From the NCBI GenBank assembly GCA_965197495.1, contig OZ240210.1:6076001-6140000 (forward strand): a stretch of 64,000 nucleotides of DNA. The letters run 5' to 3'. The notes beneath the pieces are model-generated. The model worked only from the letters and a program-made list of their open reading frames with translations. It was not told the DNA's origin and made no database searches. The position numbers and the translations under genes were made by a program. Shown here piece by piece: positions 44,886 to 53,815 of the stretch (position 1 is the stretch's first letter; each line of letters begins with the position of its first letter). This DNA is from SMYC01 sp965197495. GTDB taxonomy: Bacteria; Acidobacteriota; Vicinamibacteria; Marinacidobacterales; SMYC01.

Positions 44886-45263
44886 ATGGTCGATGATGTA
44901 CGAGAAAGGCGACAGCTCGCCGCGAGCGCCGTTGGGATCCCGTCGGCCCGAAGGCACATCTTCCTTTGTTGTGACCAGACGAACCCCAAGTGTAGTGACA
45001 AGGACGCTTCGCTCGAGGCGTGGTCCTATCTCAAGAAACGCTTGAAAGAGCTCGGACTATCAGAAGCAGGAGGCGTCGCACGCACGAAGGCGAACTGCCT
45101 ACGTATTTGTGAGGGCGGTCCGATTGCCGTGGTCTATCCGGAAGGGGCGTGGTACGGGGGGTGTAATCCCGACGTTCTTGAGCAGATAGTGAAGCGCCAC
45201 CTCGTCGAGGGCGAGATCGTCGAGGAGGCTCTGATCTGCCTTAAACGGTTGGAACCAGGCTAG
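44886..45263 (+). CDS. thioredoxin-like [2Fe-2S] ferredoxin
   Basis: 125 residues. RHIFLCCDQTNPKCSDKDAS provides the first Cys ligands and ARTKANCLRICEGGPIAVVY the second pair, the pattern of thioredoxin-fold [2Fe-2S] ferredoxins (C-x10-12-C ... C-x3-C). PEGAWYGGCNPDVLEQIVKR and EEAL follow as in the family. These proteins are small cytoplasmic electron carriers whose partners are often unknown. The first 20 residues may be upstream of the true start; no strong ribosome site is visible. Confidence 0.8.
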   Translation: MVDDVRERRQLAASAVGIPSARRHIFLCCDQTNPKCSDKDASLEAWSYLKKRLKELGLSEAGGVARTKANCLRICEGGPIAVVYPEGAWYGGCNPDVLEQIVKRHLVEGEIVEEALICLKRLEPG

Positions 45264-45316
45264 CTAGTACCCGTCCTGAAGCCTGTAAGGGATTGAGAAA
45301 AAAGGAGAAATCGCAA

Positions 45317-45414
45317 ATTTAGGGCTAGTCTTCTGAGGGGGTGTCGATTAGGATCGTGTCGTTGAAAACATCGGATTCTAAATGACTTAACTCCAAAGGA
45401 GACCAGCCCTAAAT
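45317..45414 (+). promoter_or_regulatory. hairpin over the start of the ISNCY-type transposase
   Basis: ATTTAGGGCTAGTCT (45317-45331) pairs with AGACCAGCCCTAAAT (45400-45414), the latter covering the first bases of the ATG at 45413 and the end of the AAAGGAG ribosome site. A folded mRNA would hide the start, as in the ISL3 elements. Confidence 0.5.
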
Positions 45415-46357
45415 GCGAAAAACGATCAACCCACAGCCAAATCTACGTGAGCCCTGGCTGGAGCTGGAGCACGCACGCGAACTCGAAACGATCTCGTCGC
45501 TACTCGATGCCCATCCTAAGCTCAATGAGCTGGTACTGCAAGACCTAAGGTCGGTCACCCCACCGGCAGGGAGCGATGTTGGTCGTGGGGGAATGAGCGC
45601 GGAGCAGGTTCTCCGGGCGTTGTTGGTGAAGCAGCTGAATCAGTTCACCTATCGGGAGCTGGCGTTTCACTTGGCAGACTCTCGAAGCTATCGGATGGCA
45701 GACTCTCGAAGCTATCGGACGTTTTGCCAGCTCGGCATCATAGAGCCGACCCCGTCGAAGTCGACCCTAGCAGCAAACATCAAAGCCGTGAAGTTCGAAA
45801 CGCTGGAGCAGATCAACCGAGAGCTGGTGAGCGTTGCCGAGGATGCTGGGATCGAAAAGGGAAGAAAAGTACGAGTGGACTGCACGGTAGTGGAATCAAA
45901 CATTCATCCGCCTACAGACTCCGAGCTTCTTTATGACTGTGTTCGGGTTCTCACTCGCGTGATGTGCCGAGCTCGCGAACTGCTGGGTACAGTAGTGGTC
46001 TTCGGCAATCGAACGCGTCGAGCGAAGAGATGTCGACTGGGAGTTCTGAACGCGAAGGATAAGCAACAAAGGCGTGGCGTCTATCGAGATCTACTGAAGG
46101 TGACGGAAGAAATCTATCGCTCCGCTCAACGCGTTGCAGCACAGTTGGAAGAGTCGGGCTTGACCGAGCCGGTGAAGCGAGCGAGCGCGGAGAGGATCGC
46201 CGCGGATTTTGAGCACTTTCTCGTCCTCGCCAAGAAAGTCATCAACCAAACCCAACGCCGAGTGATCGACGAAGAGCGTGTGCCTGCGGAGGAAAAGGTC
46301 GTTTCTATCTTCGAAGAACACACCGACATTATTCGCAAAGACCGGCGCCTTGAGTGA
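45413..46357 (+). pseudogene. ISNCY-family transposase, 3' truncated
   Basis: Reads MRKTINPQPNLREPWLELEH, LRALLVKQLNQFTYRELAFH and VRVDCTVVESNIHPPTDSEL, then LLYDCVRVLTRVM, typical of ISNCY-type DDE transposases. An exact in-frame duplication SRSYRMADSRSYR (7 codons repeated) is present near residue 92. The frame ends soon after EEHTDIIRKDRR, where the family normally continues with the second half of the catalytic domain, so this copy cannot transpose. Confidence 0.8.
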
Positions 46358-46672
46358 AGCGAAGCTCTTCGCAATCAGCACGCAGTATCGCGGTGTGATC
46401 GATCTGGCACTCCAGACAAAGTTGCTTTTGGACTCCATCGACAACTGGCTTCTTCAGCAACCAAGTCTCGTCAAGAAGCGAAAGAAGTCTCTCCTCCCCG
46501 TCGTTCAGCAACGCCAGCAGCTCGCGAATGCCCTTCGCGACGTACATGAGCCAGCTTGAGCTAGAGCTACGGGTTCCGAAAATTCTGACCAACGCTGGAC
46601 CAATGGACTCGAACACGAGTTCAACCCATCAAACCGGATGTCCGCGGGGACCAGCAATCCTTCGGGGAGAAG

Positions 46673-47398
46673 TTGCACGTGCTCGGTCACAACGTGATGG
46701 AGGATTGGGAAACCAACTACATGACACGGAGCGTGGATTTTCTACTGGATGCGTGTCCCGAACGACCGATACGCGTACTGGAAGCGGGTTGGGGACAGGG
46801 TATTTCCGGACGCTGTTTCTTGCGAAATGAATCGGTTGACTACGAAGTCATCGAACTTCACCCCTCGGTTGCCGAGAATGCGCGTCGCGTCTTCTCCGAG
46901 ATGAGCATCGAGGCCAAGGTACACGAAGGCGCGATGGAAAGGATTTCGCCCAACCTAGAGGTACGCACCTACGACGTCATTTATTCCGACATTTACACCG
47001 CTACACTTCTGGCCGAAACGTCGGACGCCATACGGGACAAGAACGCTTTCGTGGCGCACTACGCTTCGCAGTTGCAACCCACCCCGAGGACGCACGATTT
47101 CTATGCCGAGCGTCTGAACAGGGGAGTTCGGCAGCGAATTTTAGATGGCCCGGAAGTATACACGAAGGTACTGGACTTCGTGTATATCTCGCTGATTTAT
47201 TCGTTGCTCAAGGTGGGGGGCGTAGTGGGCTTCTACTCTGCCCGTGAGTATATCGAAGAGGATCCGCTAAAAGTGAATTATCGACGAACGCTCTTTCCCG
47301 AACAACGCACGCTCCGCGTAGAGGGTAATCAACCAACGCCGGCGTCCTATTATGATGCAGGGACGCACATGTACGCATATTGCTTTCGCAAATCCTAG
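46673..47398 (+). CDS. SAM-dependent methyltransferase (guanidinoacetate-methyltransferase-like), probably 5' truncated
   Basis: From the TTG at 46673 the 241 residues read LGHNVMEDWETNYMTRSVDF, RVLEAGWGQGISGRCFLRNE (SAM-binding motif I) and EVIELHPSVAENARRVFSEM, then YDVIYSDIYTATLLAE. This is the pattern of guanidinoacetate/arginine N-methyltransferase-like enzymes. The same frame is open and family-like for another 20 codons upstream (DVRGDQQSFGEKLHVLGHN) but contains no ATG or GTG before the TGA at 46586. The original 5' end therefore seems lost at the joint with the transposase remnant. The substrate is not determined. Confidence 0.65.
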   Translation: MHVLGHNVMEDWETNYMTRSVDFLLDACPERPIRVLEAGWGQGISGRCFLRNESVDYEVIELHPSVAENARRVFSEMSIEAKVHEGAMERISPNLEVRTYDVIYSDIYTATLLAETSDAIRDKNAFVAHYASQLQPTPRTHDFYAERLNRGVRQRILDGPEVYTKVLDFVYISLIYSLLKVGGVVGFYSAREYIEEDPLKVNYRRTLFPEQRTLRVEGNQPTPASYYDAGTHMYAYCFRKS

Positions 47399-47572
47399 GG
47401 ACCGGCCACTCATCCGCGGCGAGACATTGGACGAGCACCGGCCGATCGTAGTCGTCGCCAAGATGGGGCCGACCGGGAAGTTCGACGCGATGATTCTCCT
47501 TGTTCACCTATGTCGAAAGACATCGATCCTTTTCAACTTTTTGTCAATCAACACGTCGCTTCAGCGGAAGCG

Positions 47573-47720
47573 GAGACCATAGCGGGCCACTGGTTCAAAC
47601 CGACCCGTTGATTTGCAAAAACTGCGGCGACAAAATGCGCGTCGTCTCGTTCATCACCGAGCCCAGCGTCATCTGCCAGATCTTGAACCATCTCGAAAAT
47701 CGTACAAGGACCCTCCTATT
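47573..47720 (+). pseudogene. remnant of an IS91-type (Y2) transposase C-terminus
   Basis: GPLVQTDPLICKNCGDKMRV, then VSFITEPSVICQILNHLE resembles the C-terminal Cys-x2-Cys block of IS91/IS801-type transposases (CPRCGG ... FITEP ... ILxHL). Nothing else of the transposase remains. The surrounding 47399-47932 has no other recognisable gene. Confidence 0.5.
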
Positions 47721-47936
47721 CTGCCGGATTCCCTGCCGCGGGCATAGCGGTTGGCACCGTTCAGGGGTCATTCGAATGAGACCTGCACCCGAAGCACCCT
47801 CGCTCCACTCTGTCCTGGGCTCACTGCCCAAGCGGCTGCTTGTTCCTCCTACCCGCGCCACCCGCAACCCCCTTCCGCACCCCGTCGGGCGCAATTCCGC
47901 CCGTTGATCAAGCAGCGACCGGGATCTAATTCCTAA

Positions 47937-49445
47937 CCCTAATCGAACAATAATTCATGACGCTAGCGCGGGTTCGATTCTTTCAAAGAGTGTCTGAGTG
48001 GAGGAGTTTGTGGCCATTCGGAGCGCGTTTCGACCACTAACGCGAACGAGGCGGCCGGCTTTGTTGATGATGCGGAAGCGGATGGTGCGGATGGTGTGCA
48101 GCAGATGGGTGCATGTACGCTTTCGAGAGATGCCTTTCGTTTCAGCGATGGTGTCGAGCTGAAAGCTGCGACACAGGTTGTGTGCGAGCACGTTCAACTG
48201 TTGCCAGGCGCTATTGGCGGCATAGCTTTTAGTGGGCACGACGTCGAGAGCGAACTGGCTGCGCAATTCGGCGAAGGTTTTCTCTTGGCCGCCTCGCCCA
48301 GCAGCGAAGTACCAAAGGCGTTGGACGGTGAGCGATTTGTTGGTGGCGACGGCTGAGTACTCGAAGTAGCCGTCGTCTGGAGAAAACAGGTCGAGCTGGA
48401 AGTTCTTCGCCGTTCGATGTCGAACTCGCTTCCGATAGATCGCGGTCCGGACGGTGATATTCCAGGGCTCGATGAAGTGTTTGATGGAGAAGCCGTCGAT
48501 TTCGTCACTCACGCGGTGCCATCGCTTGCGCCCAGCGACAACCTCCTTTAGGCCGAGCCACGGCCAGAACGGAGCCTTGATCGCGAACTCGCTTCGGGAG
48601 CGCTCTAGCCTCTTGAGAATCTTTTCGTTGAAAAACGCGGCGTCCGTGCGGAATTCCAGCTTTCGGGACCGACCGAACTGGCCCCGTAGCTCGCCTATCA
48701 GTTCCCGTAGAAACGCATCGGCACCCTTGGAGTCGTGAACGTTGCCAGGACGATTTCTGGATTTGAGAATCTGGCCCGTCTGAGCCAGGTGAGCGAACAA
48801 AGGGTAGTAACTTTTATTCTTCTTGCGATGAGGATTGAATCCTCGAAACGCCCATCCAACCTGATTGCCTGCCTGAACCACGGTGCCGTCCATATCTACC
48901 GTCAGACGGTTCAGACCCAATCGCTCGATTTGCTCGTGGACCAATACACCGTTCAACTCCGATAGGCCCTTGAGCCGCTCTCCCGTGAATTGCTTCAGCC
49001 AATTCACGATCGTCGGACGGCTCGGTAGTCTTCTCAACCCACAGAAGCGAAGCAGCATCGGGTCATCACAGACATACTGCAGGTGCTCTAGACGACGAGC
49101 TCCCACGAGCAGCATCCCAACCAACACCAGAACCAGTCGGACGCTCCCGTAGTCCGACCGAATGCCTTTTCCTCTGCACGCCTTTCCTACCCGGCGGCTT
49201 AGCTCAACGCGGCGCAAATATCGTGAAAACAGTTCCAGTCCACCAAACGAGCTCAGGTTCTGCTCTGTGAACTCGATCGGAAGATCCTTGTTGAAGTTCC
49301 GGCGAAATCGAGATAGTTTCAAGCGCACTATAGGGGCCTCTGGTCGTTTGGTGTTTTGTTTGGAAGCAACGCTCCAAACATAAACCCAGAGGCTCCTTTG
49401 TCAATACTTTCGCGCTACTTTGCTCTCTTTTTTTTGCGATTAGGG
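47937..49445 (-). mobile_element. IS1380-like insertion sequence, copy B (CTAA target)
   Basis: Ends CCCTAATCGAACAA and TTTGCGATTAGGG with a 4-bp duplication CTAA on both sides (47933-47936 and 49446-49449). 1509 bp. This is the only IS1380-like copy here that has a complete transposase gene, so it is the probable source of activity for the MITE. Confidence 0.92.
47955..49328 (-). CDS. IS1380-like transposase
   Basis: 457 residues. PTIVNWLKQFTGERLKGLSE, RLTVDMDGTVVQAGNQVGWA (first Asp), YYPLFAHLAQTGQILKSRNR then PGNVHDSKGADAFLREL (second Asp region), EFRTDAAFFNEKILKRLERS and LHTIRTIRFRIINKAGR place it in the IS1380 DDE group 1. The length and frame are complete. TTAA-type targets and CCCTA ends recall the eukaryotic piggyBac group, which has been compared with IS1380. 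Confidence 0.88.
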   Translation of the reverse strand: MRLKLSRFRRNFNKDLPIEFTEQNLSSFGGLELFSRYLRRVELSRRVGKACRGKGIRSDYGSVRLVLVLVGMLLVGARRLEHLQYVCDDPMLLRFCGLRRLPSRPTIVNWLKQFTGERLKGLSELNGVLVHEQIERLGLNRLTVDMDGTVVQAGNQVGWAFRGFNPHRKKNKSYYPLFAHLAQTGQILKSRNRPGNVHDSKGADAFLRELIGELRGQFGRSRKLEFRTDAAFFNEKILKRLERSRSEFAIKAPFWPWLGLKEVVAGRKRWHRVSDEIDGFSIKHFIEPWNITVRTAIYRKRVRHRTAKNFQLDLFSPDDGYFEYSAVATNKSLTVQRLWYFAAGRGGQEKTFAELRSQFALDVVPTKSYAANSAWQQLNVLAHNLCRSFQLDTIAETKGISRKRTCTHLLHTIRTIRFRIINKAGRLVRVSGRNALRMATNSSTQTLFERIEPALAS

Positions 49446-49625
49446 CTAAGTTTCCTACCGTTTTGCTACCAAGTCTCATTTGTGCTACGTTCGTCGCCAT
49501 ACTGAGAAGCGTCTTCACAGCTCTTATTGGTTACAATTCGACACGGTCGCCCAAGCGGAGGAATATTTCTGTGCTTTTTCCTGGTGGCCGCAAGATCCAG
49601 GATTTGATTCCTTTCCTTTTTCGCG

Positions 49626-51446
49626 GTGGAGGTCACGATGTGTAGATCACAAAAGACAACCTGCTTGCTGCTGTTCTTGGGTTTGGCCTTCGTGCTGGAT
49701 GCCGGGGCCCAGCAACAGGACATGAAGACGATGCGACCGGTGATCCGAGGCGTCAATCACGCGGTCTCTTCTATGAAAATGGAGGCAACCCGAGCCGCCG
49801 ATAGGATCTTGCAGGCAGGCGGCAATGCGTTCGACGCCGTGGTTGCAGGCCAGGCCGTGCTCGCCATTGTGGACGCCGGCTCCAACGGCGTCGGCGCCGA
49901 CGCCGTGATCATGATCTACGACTCGAGCTCGAAGAAAGTGATCTCCATCAATGCGGAGGGGACAGCGCCGGCTCTAGCCACCATCGATTGGTACAACGAG
50001 AACTTCAACGGCAAGCTGCCGCGCAGCGACGGGCTTCTCTCCGGCACGGTGCCGGGAGTCGTGGACGCCTGGTACACGCTGCTCGATCGGTGGGGGACGA
50101 TGAGTTTCGCCGAAGTTCTGCAGCCCGCGATCGAGAACGCCGAACAAGGTTTCCCCATCAGCGAGAAGCTCTCTCGGGCCATCGCGAGATCGCGGAAAAT
50201 CCAAAAGTACCCGACGAGCGTACAGATCTATCTACCCGACGGCAGGGTTCCGGAGTCCGGGGAGATTTTTCGCAACACGCACGTAGCGCGGACCCTGAAG
50301 AAACTGGTGGAGGCGGAGAAAGAGAGTTCTCACAAGGGCCGGCATGAGGCTCTTCGTGCCGCGCGTGACCGTTTCTACAAGGGGGATATCGCGCACACCA
50401 TGGCGCGCTTCTCGGAAGAGAATGGCGGCCTGTTCCGGTACGAAGACTTCGCAAATTACACGGTCAAAGTCGAGACACCAGTGTCGATCGACTACCGGGG
50501 CTATTCGGTCTACAAGAACCCCTCGTCTAACCAGGGACCCGCCGAGCTATTCGTGCTGAGAATACTCGAGGGCTATGACCTCAAGTCCATAGGCCACAAC
50601 AGTGCCGAGTACATTCACACGAGTGCCGAGGCGCTTAAGCTCGGCTTCGCCGACCGTGAAAAGTATCTCGGTGACACAGACTTCATCACCATTCCATACG
50701 GGGGCTTGCTCTCCGAGGAGTATGCGCAAGAGCGCCGCAAGCTCATCGACCCGAACAGGGCATCGTACGAGCTGCGTCCTGGAAATCCCGAGAAGTTCAT
50801 GGGTATCGATTCTCTGAGTCGCCCGCTCAGCATCAATTACTTGGGAGAGGCGGACCACGAAGGCGATACAAGCTATATCGCCGTCGTCGACAAAGACCGC
50901 AACATGGTGACCTTCACGCCGAGCCTGCATAGCGGCTTTGGCACCGGAGTGGTCATGGCCGATCTGGGGTTCAGCTTCAACTGCCGCGGCGACTACTACT
51001 CGCTCGAGCCGGGCGTGGCCAATTCGCTCGAGCCGGGTAAGCGGCCTCGCAGTACTCTACAGGGCACATTGGTAATGAAGGATGGCAAGCCGTTCATGGT
51101 AACCGGCAGTCCAGGCGGGGACGACCAAATCATGCGAACCATGCAGACGTTCTTGAACGTCGTCGAGTTCGGAATGAACATCCAGCAGGCGATCGAAGCA
51201 CCTCGCTGGGCCACCCGGAGCTTCCCGGCCTCCACTTTCCCCCACACGATGCGCCCGGGCGAGATGTCCGTCGAGGCCAGGATCTCCGAAGCCGTGCAGG
51301 AAGCTCTCATCGCAAAAGGTCACAAGTTGACCGTTTCGGGCCCCTGGTCGAAGGGCGCAATTGCCGGGATTATCGTCGATCCCGATACAGGCGTGTTGAG
51401 CGCCGGAGCGGATCCTCGAGTAGAGGCCTATGCCTGGGCCCGGTAG
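49626..51446 (+). CDS. ggt: secreted gamma-glutamyltransferase
   Basis: 606 residues; the start may be ATG 49626 or the second at 49638 (MCRSQKTTCLLLFLGLAFVL, a signal peptide). SSMKMEATRAADRILQAGGN and AFDAVVAGQAVLAIVD are the N-terminal family blocks. The catalytic nucleophile that becomes the N-terminus of the small subunit is Thr415 in DHEGDTSYIAVVDKDRN, and TGSPGGDDQI supplies the oxyanion region. The enzyme hydrolyses or transfers gamma-glutamyl groups, for example from glutathione, in the periplasm. It converges with the oxidoreductase operon. The 180 bp upstream, next to the IS1380-like element, hold the promoter and no gene. Confidence 0.9.
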   Translation: MEVTMCRSQKTTCLLLFLGLAFVLDAGAQQQDMKTMRPVIRGVNHAVSSMKMEATRAADRILQAGGNAFDAVVAGQAVLAIVDAGSNGVGADAVIMIYDSSSKKVISINAEGTAPALATIDWYNENFNGKLPRSDGLLSGTVPGVVDAWYTLLDRWGTMSFAEVLQPAIENAEQGFPISEKLSRAIARSRKIQKYPTSVQIYLPDGRVPESGEIFRNTHVARTLKKLVEAEKESSHKGRHEALRAARDRFYKGDIAHTMARFSEENGGLFRYEDFANYTVKVETPVSIDYRGYSVYKNPSSNQGPAELFVLRILEGYDLKSIGHNSAEYIHTSAEALKLGFADREKYLGDTDFITIPYGGLLSEEYAQERRKLIDPNRASYELRPGNPEKFMGIDSLSRPLSINYLGEADHEGDTSYIAVVDKDRNMVTFTPSLHSGFGTGVVMADLGFSFNCRGDYYSLEPGVANSLEPGKRPRSTLQGTLVMKDGKPFMVTGSPGGDDQIMRTMQTFLNVVEFGMNIQQAIEAPRWATRSFPASTFPHTMRPGEMSVEARISEAVQEALIAKGHKLTVSGPWSKGAIAGIIVDPDTGVLSAGADPRVEAYAWAR

Positions 51447-51539
51447 CTGACGCCGCCGCGGCTCAAGACACAGGCAAACAAAGAAACTGGGTAGTGTCCC
51501 TGTCGTCTCTTGGCGCGACGACTCAGCCGGCGGAAATGG

Positions 51540-52553
51540 CTACGCCTGGGTGAACGGAATGACCCCCGGGATGAGCCACTTCTCCCACATCTCATCAACC
51601 TTCGCCTGGAAGTACTCGATATCTTCGTCAACGAAGTGGGCGAAGCGACCCTGCCTCATCAGGTACTCGCGAACCGGCTTGCGCTTGACCTTTCCCCTCG
51701 CGATATGTTTGGACTTGCCGTACATCTTGAGCGCATGCTCTTCGACCTCATAGAGCGGCCAGATGCCGGTCTCCACCGCAAGCTCACCGAGCTCATGGGA
51801 GTACATCGGATCGTAGTCCCAGCCCTTGGGGCAAGGATCGAGCGAGTGGATGAAGGTCGGCCCGCCGATGGCCAACGCCTTGCGCACCATATTCATCGTC
51901 GCAACCGCATTGCCGGCGCCAACGGTCGCCACGTACTTACAGTCGGGATGACCCGCCGCCAACATCGCCGCCGTGTTCTTTTTCCAGCGCCGGTGCATGA
52001 TGCGATGCAACTTGCCCGGCGGGCTGAAAGTGGAGTTCACACCATACGGAGAGGACCCCGACACCTGGATGTCGGTGTTGGCGTACGACTCGTTGTCGTA
52101 CATCAAGATCAGCAAGTTGTAATGGGTGTGCTGGAGTGCGGCCGAAATGGCTGAGAGCCCCATGTCGGCGCCACCGCCATCGCCGCAAAAGGAGATGACG
52201 TTGATCGGCTCTTCCTCCATCTTGCCCTTGCGCATCATTGCCCTCAGACCGGCGACCGTGCCGGTGGCAGCGGAGCCCGCGGATCCGAGCTGCGTGTGCA
52301 TCCAGGGCACCGCCCACGGCGTGGAGTAATACGTGGTGTTGGCCACGTACATGCAGCCGGTGGCGCCGAGGATGATCGAGCGCGGGCCGGCCGCCTTAGC
52401 CATGAGCTTCATGAGTAGCGCCGACTCGCACCCCTGACAGGTGCGGTGACCCGAGGTGAAATACTCCTCACGGGCGACTTTCTTGATGCCCTTCCAAGGT
52501 TCGAGGACCTGCGTTGAAACGAACTCGTCGAAAGCTACAGTATTTTCTGGCAT
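51540..52553 (-). CDS. 2-oxoacid:ferredoxin oxidoreductase beta subunit, oxalate-oxidoreductase-like
   Basis: 337 residues. The thiamine diphosphate site is visible as NVISFCGDGGGADMGLSAIS and YNLLILMYDNESYANTDIQV. Four Cys for a [4Fe-4S] cluster are at 39 and 42 (GHRTCQGCESAL), 67 (LGATGCMYVANTTYY) and in HSLDPCPKGWDYD. This subunit carries the cofactor that decarboxylates the 2-oxo acid. It is last in the order gamma/delta - alpha - beta, 5 bp after the alpha gene. See the alpha subunit for substrate evidence. Confidence 0.85.
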   Translation of the reverse strand: MPENTVAFDEFVSTQVLEPWKGIKKVAREEYFTSGHRTCQGCESALLMKLMAKAAGPRSIILGATGCMYVANTTYYSTPWAVPWMHTQLGSAGSAATGTVAGLRAMMRKGKMEEEPINVISFCGDGGGADMGLSAISAALQHTHYNLLILMYDNESYANTDIQVSGSSPYGVNSTFSPPGKLHRIMHRRWKKNTAAMLAAGHPDCKYVATVGAGNAVATMNMVRKALAIGGPTFIHSLDPCPKGWDYDPMYSHELGELAVETGIWPLYEVEEHALKMYGKSKHIARGKVKRKPVREYLMRQGRFAHFVDEDIEYFQAKVDEMWEKWLIPGVIPFTQA

Positions 52554-52558
52554 GATGG

Positions 52559-53815
52559 TTACTCCCTCACTCCGATCCAGTGAGTGTCTTGATCATCAAT
52601 GTCGCCGCCGCTGGCGGCGTCGAACACCTTGCTGGTTATATCGATGACGTTGTCGGTGCTTACCTCACGTCCGCCCAGACCGGCGATGAATGAAACAATC
52701 CCGGGCCGGTTCGCCATCGGGTAGAGGGCGGAGCGCAGCTCGTTGGCGAGCACGCCGCTGAAGAAGCTGGAACCGAAACTGTAGTCGCGATCGATCACAC
52801 CGACGGCCTGCACCCCGGACAGCGCGTCCTGCAGCTCGATGGTAGGGAACGGGCGGAACCATCGGACTCGGACAAAGCCGACCTTTTTGCCTTGCTCGCG
52901 CATCTTGCGCACAGCGACTTTCACCGGCAGCGCCAGCGTCCCCATTCCGACCAGGGCGACCTCGGCGTCCTCCATCATGTAGCGCTCGATGAAGGGCTCG
53001 CCGCCGCGCCCGAACGTGGCGTTGAAATCGTCGTACGCCTCGATGATGACATCACGAGCACGGCGCGCCGCCATGTCGTTTTGCCGGCGGATCTCCATCA
53101 CCCAATCCTCGTTCGCCTGGGGGGCGATGGTGATCGGGTTGTCCGGATGCAACTGCTTTTCTCCCCGGTCATAGGGCGGCAGGAAGCTGTTGACCATGTC
53201 CTGGCTGGGAACGCTGACAAGCGCTTGTGAGTGAGTGAGAAACGCACCGTCACAGCTGACCGCACAGGGCAGAAAAACGCGCTTGTCTTCGGCCACACGG
53301 TAGGCGATCAGCGCCGTGTCCAACGCCTCCTGCGCCGTCGCCACCCAGACGAGCATCCAGCCGAGGTCGCGCACCGCGAGCGCATCGTTGTGCTCGACCC
53401 CGAAGGCGCCAGGATCGTCGAGCGCTCGGTTGCCGACCATGGCAATCATCGGCAGGCGCAACCCGGCGGTGACCGCCAGCGCCTCGAAGGCGTAGAACCA
53501 ACCGACACCACTGGAGCCACAGAAAACACGGGCCCCCACCGCCGAGGCGTGCTTGACGATCTCAAACTGCGAGTGCTCGCTCTCCGCAACGATGAATTCG
53601 CAGTCGAATTCCCCGTCAGCGATCAGTTGCGCTACGTATTGCATGACCGTGTCGTAGGGCCGGATCGGGTACGCCGTGATCACGTCGACATCGGCGAGCC
53701 GGACCGCATGCGCGATCGCTTCGCTGCCACTGATCAGCTCCTCTGAACCTAGGCTCGGTGCGCGCGCGGCCGCGATATCTACTTTCTTCGCGGTAGCTGC
53801 TTCAGGAGGACTCAT
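52559..53815 (-). CDS. 2-oxoacid:ferredoxin oxidoreductase alpha subunit, oxalate-oxidoreductase-like
   Basis: 418 residues. The N-terminal pyrimidine-binding domain has GSEAIAHAVRLADVDVITAY followed by PIRPYDTVMQ. Pyruvate enzymes read YPITPS at this place, and the Thr binds pyruvate. Arg here (residue 52) is the change described for oxalate oxidoreductase. A second Arg (130, in MVGNRALDDPGAFGVEHND) lies 78 residues on. GSSGVGWFYAFEALAVTAGL and the C-terminal domain II (ALVGMGTLALPVKVAVRKMR) are complete. It overlaps the gamma/delta gene by 14 bp and precedes beta by 5 bp. Proposed reaction: oxalate to two CO2 with reduction of ferredoxin. Confidence 0.8.
   Translation of the reverse strand: MSPPEAATAKKVDIAAARAPSLGSEELISGSEAIAHAVRLADVDVITAYPIRPYDTVMQYVAQLIADGEFDCEFIVAESEHSQFEIVKHASAVGARVFCGSSGVGWFYAFEALAVTAGLRLPMIAMVGNRALDDPGAFGVEHNDALAVRDLGWMLVWVATAQEALDTALIAYRVAEDKRVFLPCAVSCDGAFLTHSQALVSVPSQDMVNSFLPPYDRGEKQLHPDNPITIAPQANEDWVMEIRRQNDMAARRARDVIIEAYDDFNATFGRGGEPFIERYMMEDAEVALVGMGTLALPVKVAVRKMREQGKKVGFVRVRWFRPFPTIELQDALSGVQAVGVIDRDYSFGSSFFSGVLANELRSALYPMANRPGIVSFIAGLGGREVSTDNVIDITSKVFDAASGGDIDDQDTHWIGVRE

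Larger units (their letters stand above)
45295..46357 (+). mobile_element. truncated ISNCY-type element
   Basis: The left part of an element with a transposase gene cut at its 3' side. A strong inverted repeat lies over the start of the gene. The right end was not found before the methyltransferase gene, so the element is incomplete and the following 46358-46585 is of unclear origin. Confidence 0.6.

Noticed and set aside
46278..46559. 93-residue open frame after the ISNCY-type transposase
   Set aside because: It begins inside the transposase in another frame, and its later part has no recognisable family; support is too weak to list as a gene.
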